Source of the DNA: an uncultured Oscillospiraceae bacterium
Lineage (GTDB): Bacteria > Bacillota > Clostridia > Oscillospirales > Oscillospiraceae
DNA length: 12,344 nucleotides
Direction: 5' to 3'
Assembly: GCA_900756495.1 (NCBI GenBank)
Contig: CAAEKI010000127.1
Span: 1 to 12,344, forward strand
In this document: in pieces, positions 7,564 to 12,344 of the stretch
How the letters are laid out: every line of letters begins with the position of its first letter
Position numbering within the stretch: the stretch's first letter is position 1
Notes under the pieces: model-generated
Databases searched by the model: none
Told to the model about the DNA's origin: nothing
What the model saw: the letters and a program-made list of their open reading frames with translations, nothing else
Program-made: the position numbers and the translations under genes

Positions 7564-7618
7564 AGCGGTGCTTCCGCGCAGTATGCACAGAGGCGCCGCT
7601 TTGCTCTGTTCTCTTTTT
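7564..7618 (+). terminator. possible terminator after the acyl-CoA synthetase
   Basis: AGCGGTGC (7564-7571) can pair with GCGCCGCT (7593-7600) with one G-U pair, and is followed by a T-rich stretch ending in five T's (7601-7618). The loop is large and can form its own small hairpin, so this is a moderate prediction. Confidence 0.4.
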
Positions 7619-7644
7619 CACTCCCGTCCGGCCGCTTTCTTGAC

Positions 7645-7672
7645 TCTGCCGGCGGCTCTATCCGCCGGCAGA
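7645..7672. terminator. GC-rich hairpin, possible second terminator
   Basis: A perfect 11-bp stem (7645-7655 with 7662-7672) and a six-base loop CTCTAT. It has no T tract on the plus strand (TATGAAATTTG follows), so it may only stabilise the upstream transcript end or act as a pause site. It sits about 35 bases upstream of the next promoter -10. Confidence 0.35.
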
Positions 7673-7706
7673 TATGAAATTTGCTGCTGCATTCCGGGTG
7701 TGAGCG

Positions 7707-7715
7707 TGCTATAAT
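7707..7715 (+). promoter_or_regulatory. extended -10 promoter of the CbiE/CbiT-like gene
   Basis: TGCTATAAT (7707-7715) is a perfect extended -10. There is no good -35 at 17 bases (CTGCAT), which is common for extended -10 promoters. Transcription would start near 7722, only about 28 bases ahead of the ATG at 7750, so the gene has its own promoter separate from the ligase gene. Confidence 0.6.
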
Positions 7716-7749
7716 AGAGAAAATTCCTGTGTTGAGGGGGGCGCCCATC

Positions 7750-8649
7750 ATGGAAAACCAGATGTTTACCAACACCCATATTCTCTCATGGCTCCAGTAC
7801 TTTTCCGAACACACACAGGTGGATCTGGAGAAGGTCAAGATTCTGGATATCACACGCAAAAATAAGAATTTAATCCCAACAGTGGAATCGCATTCTGCCG
7901 TATTGGTCTTTACCGAGGCCGGACACCCCGATATTTTTTACCGCATGTGGGACGCCGGTCTGGGAGACTGTGAGGTCTGGTACAACGAGGGCTCCGACCC
8001 TTCCGGGCCCATCCTCCACAAGCCCCTGAAGGATATGATCAACCGCGGGATCAACGCCTCCGCCGGAATGCTGATTCTCAATCCCAATGCGCGCTCCACT
8101 TATAAAGTCGGCATGCGCAACTCTAATTTTTCCCGCGGCTCCATCCACTACGTGGGCAGCGAAATCCGGGCGGTCATCCTCAACAAAATGCACCTGGCCA
8201 CAGGAGATACGGTGTGCGTGGTCAGCGGTGAGAGCATTGCGGTGGAGTCTGCTATCCTGGCGCCCGAGGGCACCGTAATCGCCGTGGAATACAACCAGCT
8301 GGACCGGAAAACAATGGAGGAGAACGCCCACCAGTTCGGCCTGAATAATATTGCCATCATCGACCATGTGGACGACAAAACCATGGCGGATCTCCCCATA
8401 CCGACGCTGGCCTTTCTGGTGGCCTCTGCCAGTCTGGAGCAGGAAATGGACTGCCTGCTGCGGCTCAACCCACATATGGAGTTCGTGGTCTACACGCTGG
8501 ACTTCCGTACCGCCGCCGCTCTCCCGGCCCTCTTCGAGCAGCGGGGGATCGCGGAGACGGAGGTCATTCAGATTGCCGTCTCCAAGCTCACGGCCAAGCA
8601 TACCTTTGAGGCCGAGCCTGCCCCCTGGATTGTCTCGGGCCGGGCGTAA
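7750..8649 (+). CDS. CbiE/CbiT-like protein with truncated CbiE half and degraded SAM motif
   Basis: A 299-residue soluble protein. The start is the ATG at 7750, with GAGGGGGG (7733-7740) at good spacing; the longer in-frame extension to 7681 would run through the promoter. Residues 45-112 resemble the C-terminal half of CbiE precorrin methyltransferases (AVLVFTEAGHPDIFYRMWDAGLGDCEVW, then a NEG turn and a final MLILNPNA strand). Residues 135-299 follow CbiT: VGSEIRAVILNKMHLATGDTV, EGTVIAVEYN (173-182), EENAHQFGLNNIAII, and the CbiT/CobL-like ending VIQIAVSKL...FEAEPAPWIVSG. Two things are odd. The CbiE N-terminal half, with its GIGPGD-type glycine motif, is absent. The CbiT motif I (normally D-G-G-G spaced as DxGxGxG) reads CVVSGESIAVE (156-166), so ordinary SAM binding is doubtful. 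No other corrinoid gene is nearby. It is probably a non-cobalamin paralogue or pseudoenzyme; its function is unknown. Confidence 0.72.
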   Translation: MENQMFTNTHILSWLQYFSEHTQVDLEKVKILDITRKNKNLIPTVESHSAVLVFTEAGHPDIFYRMWDAGLGDCEVWYNEGSDPSGPILHKPLKDMINRGINASAGMLILNPNARSTYKVGMRNSNFSRGSIHYVGSEIRAVILNKMHLATGDTVCVVSGESIAVESAILAPEGTVIAVEYNQLDRKTMEENAHQFGLNNIAIIDHVDDKTMADLPIPTLAFLVASASLEQEMDCLLRLNPHMEFVVYTLDFRTAAALPALFEQRGIAETEVIQIAVSKLTAKHTFEAEPAPWIVSGRA

Positions 8650-8686
8650 TACACCGTACTCGTCTATTTTTTGTCGAAGTTGCACC

Positions 8687-8715
8687 TTGACAAGGCGTTT
8701 TTCTTCGGCTATGAT
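8687..8715 (+). promoter_or_regulatory. strong sigma-A promoter of the T-box/oxoacid oxidoreductase operon
   Basis: A perfect TTGACA (8687-8692), a 17-base spacer and TATGAT (8710-8715). Transcription should start near 8722, about 300 bases ahead of the first gene, which places the whole T-box leader inside the transcript. Confidence 0.85.
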
Positions 8716-8741
8716 ATTTCATAATTTAATCCGTTAAAGAC

Positions 8742-8983
8742 TATGATGGAGACAGTAGGTCCTGAGGAAAGCGTCCAGAGAGCCGGTGTCTGGTGAGAAT
8801 CCGGCGGCCCACCTCCCGGCCGAACATCACTCCGGAGTTTCAGCCCGAAACGCACAGGTGCGGAGTAGGCGCTGACGGGATTCCCCGTTATAGGAAGCGC
8901 ATATGTCGGTATGCAGGTAACGGGTGGTACAGCGAAAGAATAGCAGTCTTTCGTCCCTTTACGGGGCGAAGGACTGCTTTTTT
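8742..8983 (+). promoter_or_regulatory. T-box riboswitch, candidate phenylalanine specificity
   Basis: A tRNA-sensing leader that prevents termination when it binds an uncharged tRNA. The T-box core AACGGGTGGTACAGCG (8919-8934) matches the consensus AGGGTGGNACCGCG. The antiterminator is visible: GGG (8922-8924) with CCC (8955-8957), a seven-base bulge TGGTACA, and GCGAAAG (8931-8937) with CTTTCGT (8948-8954). It is exclusive with the terminator at 8942-8978. Stem I hallmarks are AGAGAG (8777-8782) and GGTGAGA (8792-8798), plus AGTA (8754-8757) on the 5' side. A hairpin ACGGG/CCCGT (8875-8888) precedes the antiterminator. By analogy with known leaders (GAG, one base, codon, purine), GAGTTTCAG (8835-8843) gives the specifier TTC, Phe. 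The bulge TGGT pairs with a tRNA ending ACCA, which fits discriminator base A as in tRNA-Phe and argues against Trp. T-box identity is firm; the specifier is a manual reading. Confidence 0.92.
8942..8983 (+). terminator. regulated intrinsic terminator of the T-box leader
   Basis: A 16-bp stem (8942-8957 with 8963-8978, two G-U pairs), a five-base loop TTTAC, and a run of six T's (8978-8983). Its 5' arm contains the CTTTCGTCCC that also forms the 3' side of the antiterminator, so the two structures exclude each other. It ends 37 bases before the first start codon of the operon. Confidence 0.92.
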
Positions 8984-9020
8984 ATCCTCCTCCCGCATAC
9001 CGGAACAAGGAGGCAGAACA

Positions 9021-9602
9021 ATGAGCAAAACCATGGTAGAAATCCGCTGGCACGGCCGGGGTGGTCAGGGGGCTAAGACGGCCTGTCTGCTGCTGGCCGA
9101 CGCGGCCTTCGCTTCGGGCAAATATGTCCAGGGCTTTCCGGAGTACGGACCGGAGCGCATGGGGGCCCCCATCACCGCCTACAACCGGATCAGCGACGTG
9201 CCCTGTACCATTCACTCCAACATTTATGAGCCCGATTATGTAGTGGTGGTGGACGAATCCCTCCTCTCCTCTGTAGATGTGACGGCCGGGCTCAGCCCTG
9301 AGGGGGCCATTGTCATCAATTCCCCCCGCGACCCGGAGGAGCTGCGGCCCCTGCTGCGGGGATATTCCGGCGGGGTATATGCCATCGACGCCCGGAAGAT
9401 CTCAGAGGAACACCTGGGGGGGTACTTTCCCAACACCCCCATGCTCTCGGCGATTGTACAGGTGAGCCGGGTACTGGAGCCAGGCCGCTTTATTGCAGAT
9501 ATGGAGGCCTCGTTCCGTCACAAATTCGCCACAAAGCCCCAGGTCATCCAGGGAAATATGAACTGTCTGATCCAATCCATGAAGGAGGTGCGGGGCGCAT
9601 GA
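9021..9602 (+). CDS. 2-oxoacid:ferredoxin oxidoreductase, gamma subunit (PorG/VorC type)
   Basis: A 193-residue subunit. The family signature is near the N-terminus: VEIRWHGRGGQGAKTAC (6-22), with the GRGGQG turn at 12-17, then FPEYGPERMGAPITAYNRIS (about 39-58). Compared with IorB of the other operon, the motif set (GRGGQG, FPEYGPERMGAP) is clearly that of the four-subunit pyruvate/2-ketoisovalerate type rather than the two-subunit indolepyruvate type. The ATG at 9021 is chosen over a longer open frame from 8793 because AAGGAGG (9007-9013) lies seven bases before it and the longer version would run through the T-box terminator. It overlaps the delta gene by four bases (ATGA), so translation is coupled. 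In POR-type enzymes this subunit helps form the CoA-binding side of the complex. The oxoacid substrate is not evident. Confidence 0.9.
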   Translation: MSKTMVEIRWHGRGGQGAKTACLLLADAAFASGKYVQGFPEYGPERMGAPITAYNRISDVPCTIHSNIYEPDYVVVVDESLLSSVDVTAGLSPEGAIVINSPRDPEELRPLLRGYSGGVYAIDARKISEEHLGGYFPNTPMLSAIVQVSRVLEPGRFIADMEASFRHKFATKPQVIQGNMNCLIQSMKEVRGA

Positions 9603-9907
9603 CACGCAGAGCCCAGGATATCAACGAGCAGACCCCATGGCAGGAGATGACCCCCGGCGGAGAGATTGCGGAGGGCGGGACCGCCCGGGCGGTACGCACC
9701 GGTGAATGGCGCTCGGACGTGCCGGTGTGGGAGCCTGAGAAGTGCAAGCAGTGCCTGCTGTGCGCCCCCTTTTGTCCCGACTCCTCTATTCCTGTGCGGG
9801 ACGGCAGGCGGCTTGACTTTGATTTTGACCACTGCAAGGGCTGCGGTATCTGCTGGAAGGTCTGTCCCTTTGGGGCTATCCATATGGAGAAAGAGGTGAG
9901 GGCATGA
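9599..9907 (+). CDS. 2-oxoacid:ferredoxin oxidoreductase, delta subunit (2[4Fe-4S] ferredoxin-like)
   Basis: A 102-residue electron-transfer subunit with two C-x2-C-x2-C-x3-CP clusters: Cys49, 52, 55, 59 and Cys79, 82, 85, 89 (KCKQCLLCAPFCPD and HCKGCGICWKVCPFGAI). The roughly 45-residue N-terminal extension ahead of the clusters (RTGEWRSDVPVWEPEKCK) is typical of PorD. The two clusters would carry electrons from the TPP site in the beta subunit towards free ferredoxin. AAGGAGGTG lies just upstream, inside the gamma gene. It overlaps both neighbours by four bases (ATGA junctions at 9599 and 9904), consistent with stoichiometric assembly. Confidence 0.93.
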   Translation: MTRRAQDINEQTPWQEMTPGGEIAEGGTARAVRTGEWRSDVPVWEPEKCKQCLLCAPFCPDSSIPVRDGRRLDFDFDHCKGCGICWKVCPFGAIHMEKEVRA

Positions 9908-11103
9908 GCATTCGCGAGCGGCTTTCCGGCAATGAGGCCATTGCCCACGCCATGAAGCAGATTAATCCCGACGTCTTCGCCGCTTTCCCCATCACGCCCT
10001 CCACCGAGATTCCTCAATACTTTGCCCAGTATGTGGCAAACGGCGAGGTGGATACGGAATACGTCACCGTAGAGAGTGAGCACTCCTCCATGTCCACCTG
10101 CGTGGGCGCCCAGGCTGCCGGAGCCCGGGCTGTTACGGCCACCTCCTCCTGCGGCCTGGCCTTTATGTATGAGATGCTCTATGTGGCCGCCTCGGCCAGG
10201 CTGCCCATCGTGCTCGCCTGTGTCAACCGTACCCTCACCGGCCCCATCAACATCAACAACGACCACTCGGACTCTATGGGGGCCCGGGATGCCGGGTGGA
10301 TTCAAATCTACGCCGAAAACAACCAGGAGGCCTATGACAATTACCTCCAGGCCATGCGCATTGGAGAGGCACCCGATGTGCGCCTTCCCGTTATGATCTG
10401 CCAGGACGGCTTTATTACCTCCCATGCGGTGGAAAATATCCTCCTGGAGGAGGATGACGCTGTCAAAGCCTTCGTGGGGGAATACCGCCCGGAAAACGCC
10501 CTCATCGGCCGGAAAAACCCTCTGGCCGTGGGGCCTTATGACACCTGTCCCTATTGTATGGAGCACAAGGTCCAGCAGGCCGAGGCCATGAAGAACGCCA
10601 AAGCTGCCATTCTGGAGGTGGCCGCCGACTTTGAGCGCACCTTCGGCCGGAAGTACGGTCTCTTTGAGGCCTACCGCATGGAGGACGCCGAGGTGGCCCT
10701 GGTTCTCATCGGCTCCACCGCCGGCACCGCCAAGGCCTGCATTGAGCGGCTGCGGACCCGTGGCATCAGAGCCGGCCTCCTCAAAATACGGGTCTTCCGC
10801 CCCTTCCCGGCCGAGGAAATTGCCGCCGCACTCTCCCACCTGAAGGCGGTGGCCGTCATGGATAAAAGCGAGGGCAACTCAGGCTGCGGCGGCCCCCTCT
10901 TTGCGGAAATCCGCTCCGCCTGCTATGACCTGGAGCGGCGGCCCCTGATGATCAACGTCGTCTACGGCCTGGCCGGCCGCGACTGTGCGGTAGAGGATGT
11001 GGAACGGGTCTACCGCCATCTGCTTCAAATTGCCGAAACCGGTGAGATCGGCCCCCGCTACCTCCATATGGGGCAGCGGAGCAGCCAGAGGGAGGTGCTG
11101 TAA
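9904..11103 (+). CDS. 2-oxoacid:ferredoxin oxidoreductase, alpha subunit (PorA/VorA type)
   Basis: A 399-residue subunit carrying the TPP pyrimidine-binding domain and the transketolase-C-like domain. Visible motifs: FPITPSTEIPQYF (28-40), VESEHSSMSTCVGAQAAGARA (56-76) with the glutamate expected to activate TPP at Glu59, TATSSCGLAFMYEML (78-92), and the long signature NINNDHSDSMGARDAGWIQ (116-134). The C-terminal domain begins near 270 (VALVLIGSTAGTAKACIERLR) and includes the LLKIRVFRPFPAEEI strand-turn. One position is unusual: most PorA-like proteins I know read TSSQGL where this one has TSSCGL (Cys83), close to the cofactor and substrate site. ATGA overlap with the delta gene; the stop is one base from the beta ATG. 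Family is certain. The substrate could be pyruvate, a branched-chain or an aryl 2-oxoacid. Confidence 0.93.
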   Translation: MSIRERLSGNEAIAHAMKQINPDVFAAFPITPSTEIPQYFAQYVANGEVDTEYVTVESEHSSMSTCVGAQAAGARAVTATSSCGLAFMYEMLYVAASARLPIVLACVNRTLTGPININNDHSDSMGARDAGWIQIYAENNQEAYDNYLQAMRIGEAPDVRLPVMICQDGFITSHAVENILLEEDDAVKAFVGEYRPENALIGRKNPLAVGPYDTCPYCMEHKVQQAEAMKNAKAAILEVAADFERTFGRKYGLFEAYRMEDAEVALVLIGSTAGTAKACIERLRTRGIRAGLLKIRVFRPFPAEEIAAALSHLKAVAVMDKSEGNSGCGGPLFAEIRSACYDLERRPLMINVVYGLAGRDCAVEDVERVYRHLLQIAETGEIGPRYLHMGQRSSQREVL

Positions 11104-11104
11104 T

Positions 11105-12034
11105 ATGGCGTACAATCATAAAGCCGAGCTCTCCAAGCCCGAGCGCTTCGTGGGCGGACACCGGCTGTGCGCCGGGTGCGGCGCCGGCATCGTCTGCCGC
11201 GCCATGACCCGTGCGCTGGACGAGGGCGACAGAGCCGTCATCTGCAACGCCACTGGCTGCCTTGAAGTCTCCTCCTTTCTCTATCCCTATACCGCCTGGG
11301 AGGACAGCTACATCCACTCTGCCTTCGAGAATGCCTCTGCCACCTGCGGCGGCGTAGAGGCCGCCTACAAGGCGCTCAAGCGGAAAGGAAAGATCGACGG
11401 CAGCTACAAATTCCTCACCATCGGCGGAGACGGCGGCACTTATGATATCGGCTTCCAGTCCCTCTCGGGCGCTATGGAGCGGGGCCATGATATGGCCTAT
11501 TTCTGCTACGACAACGAGGCCTATATGAACACCGGTATCCAGCGCTCTTCCTCTACTCCCCGGTTTGCCAACGCCACCACTTCTCCCACTGGTTCGGCCT
11601 CCCTGGGCAAGAGCCAGAGCAAAAAGGACCTGACCCAGATTATGGCGGCCCACAACATCCCCTATGTGGCGCAGACCACCTTTATCGGCAACTTTAAGGA
11701 TTTTCATGAAAAGGCCCGTCGGGCCATCTATACGCCGGGCCCCGCCTTTGTCAACGTGATGGCCCCCTGTCCTCGCGGCTGGCAGTATTCCCCCGAGTTG
11801 CTGCCCGAGATCTGCAAAACGGCGGTGGAGACCTGTGTCTGGCCCCTGTATGAGATTGTAGAGGGCAAATGGATTTTGAGCTATGAGCCCAAAAAGAAGC
11901 TGCCTGTCACTGAGTTTATGAAGCTCCAGGGCCGGTTCAAGCACTGCTTCAAGCCAGGCAACGAGTGGACGCTGGAGGCTGCGCAGCAATATGTAGATGA
12001 GAAATGGGAACAGCTCCTGTCCCGTTGCATCTGA
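11105..12034 (+). CDS. 2-oxoacid:ferredoxin oxidoreductase, beta subunit (PorB/VorB type, TPP-binding)
   Basis: A 309-residue catalytic subunit that holds TPP and one [4Fe-4S] cluster. The four cluster cysteines are visible: Cys22 and Cys25 in LCAGCGAG, Cys52 in NATGCLEV, and Cys222 in APCPRGW. The TPP/metal motif is GGDGGTYDIGFQSLSGAMERG (108-127), closed by YDNEAYMNTGIQRSSSTP (135-152). The start is the ATG at 11105: AGGGAGGT lies nine bases upstream, inside the end of the alpha gene, and the protein begins at the expected family N-terminus. A longer in-frame version from 10997 would overlap alpha by about 100 bases and is rejected. It is the last gene of the operon, followed by a strong terminator. 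Like POR and VOR it should interconvert a 2-oxoacid plus CoA with acyl-CoA plus CO2, coupled to ferredoxin; direction and substrate are discussed in the findings. Confidence 0.94.
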   Translation: MAYNHKAELSKPERFVGGHRLCAGCGAGIVCRAMTRALDEGDRAVICNATGCLEVSSFLYPYTAWEDSYIHSAFENASATCGGVEAAYKALKRKGKIDGSYKFLTIGGDGGTYDIGFQSLSGAMERGHDMAYFCYDNEAYMNTGIQRSSSTPRFANATTSPTGSASLGKSQSKKDLTQIMAAHNIPYVAQTTFIGNFKDFHEKARRAIYTPGPAFVNVMAPCPRGWQYSPELLPEICKTAVETCVWPLYEIVEGKWILSYEPKKKLPVTEFMKLQGRFKHCFKPGNEWTLEAAQQYVDEKWEQLLSRCI

Positions 12035-12044
12035 CCGGTCCCAC

Positions 12045-12098
12045 ATGACAAATGTCCCCGCGCCGTATCAGCGGCGCGGGGACATTTGTCATCTTTTT
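12045..12098 (+). terminator. strong intrinsic terminator of the oxidoreductase operon
   Basis: A perfect 21-bp stem (12045-12065 with 12072-12092) and a six-base loop TATCAG, followed by CTTTTTATT. It starts 11 bases after the beta-subunit stop codon. The stem is unusually long and perfect. Confidence 0.93.
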
Positions 12099-12148
12099 AT
12101 TCCTGTGGTACAATTCTTTTGTTGATACAATATTCCGGCTTATGGCCT

Positions 12149-12314
12149 TAGGGCTTATTTGAACATTGGCGATGTGCCCAGCGGCGAGGGATTTTGGTCC
12201 GCTGGCAAGCAATTTTTTCGCCGGAATCCTGACGGATTTCAAGGTAAAATTGCGCCGTCCAGCGGTCAAAAGGCCTGCCGGTTGGGCATGTTGACATTTT
12301 TTAAACAAGCCCTA
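12149..12314. repeat. MITE-like imperfect palindrome flanked by TA
   Basis: The element GGGCTT...AAGCCC (12151-12312) is bounded on each side by TA (12149-12150 and 12313-12314), as expected for an insertion that duplicates a TA target. The two halves are imperfect reverse complements along their length: the terminal 31 bases match at about 23 positions. Inner blocks also pair: AGG..TTTTG, CCGCTGG and GCAATTTT recur in the right half as their complements. The centre can close as GGAATCC-TGAC-GGATTTC. It contains no convincing gene; an open frame across it on the minus strand has no family features. It may be a non-autonomous transposon remnant or a structured repeat. With the terminator, it accounts for most of the gene-free stretch 12035-12344; nothing was seen in the last 30 bases. 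Confidence 0.6.
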
Positions 12315-12344
12315 ATCCCATCTGCAACACACAGCACAGAGACG

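Noticed and set aside
7681..7749. Longer N-terminus for the CbiE/CbiT-like gene, starting at 7681
   Set aside because: This segment contains the extended -10 promoter and the ribosome binding site for the ATG at 7750, and it adds no conserved sequence.
8742..8983. Considered as a cobalamin riboswitch because the upstream gene resembles CbiE/CbiT
   Set aside because: No B12-box was seen. The GGGTGGTAC core, seven-base bulge, antiterminator and exclusive terminator identify it as a T-box.
9544..10839. A long minus-strand open frame opposite the delta and alpha subunit genes
   Set aside because: It is a shadow of clearly identified coding sequence on the plus strand, with low-complexity Gly/His-rich translation and no recognisable motifs.

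Overview
This window looks like chromosomal DNA from a GC-rich, anaerobic, endospore-forming member of the Clostridia. A gut Oscillospiraceae (Flavonifractor/Lawsonibacter-like) is my best guess. The basis is a PdaA-type spore-cortex deacetylase, a T-box leader, ferredoxin-dependent 2-oxoacid oxidoreductases, GC-rich codons with AT-rich promoters, and strong AGGAGG-type ribosome binding sites. The genus is inference only.

Layout. (1) 222-1040 (+): pdaA-like deacetylase with its own strong terminator. (2) 5708-1250 (-): a five-gene operon in transcription order: TrpR-related YerC/YecD-type regulator, iorA, iorB (indolepyruvate:ferredoxin oxidoreductase), paaK (phenylacetate-CoA ligase) and a tandem-ACT-domain protein. 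(3) 5709-5926: a divergent promoter region with two good sigma-A promoters and a matching pair of inverted boxes that could be an operator. (4) 5927-7558 (+): an acyl-CoA synthetase. (5) 7750-8649 (+): a protein that looks like a truncated CbiE half fused to CbiT, with a degraded SAM-binding motif. (6) 8687-12098 (+): a strong promoter, a complete T-box riboswitch (candidate Phe specifier TTC), then a four-gene, translationally coupled POR/VOR-type 2-oxoacid:ferredoxin oxidoreductase in the order gamma-delta-alpha-beta, closed by a 21-bp terminator. (7) 12149-12314: a MITE-like imperfect palindrome flanked by TA. No tRNA, rRNA, CRISPR array or transposase gene was seen.

How it may work together. 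Two kinds of ferredoxin-linked oxoacid oxidoreductase and two AMP-forming CoA ligases lie side by side, under what look like three amino-acid-sensing devices: a TrpR-like repressor, an ACT protein and a T-box. IorAB interconverts aryl pyruvates and aryl-acetyl-CoAs, and PaaK links phenylacetate to phenylacetyl-CoA. A T-box turns genes on when its amino acid is scarce. If the specifier is Phe, the right-hand operon is best explained as making an amino-acid precursor by reductive carboxylation (for example phenylacetyl-CoA to phenylpyruvate) rather than as degrading amino acids. That is the most interesting hypothesis here. The catalytic families are clear from sequence; the substrates of the right-hand enzyme and of the 5927-7558 ligase, and the role of the CbiE/CbiT-like protein, are not.
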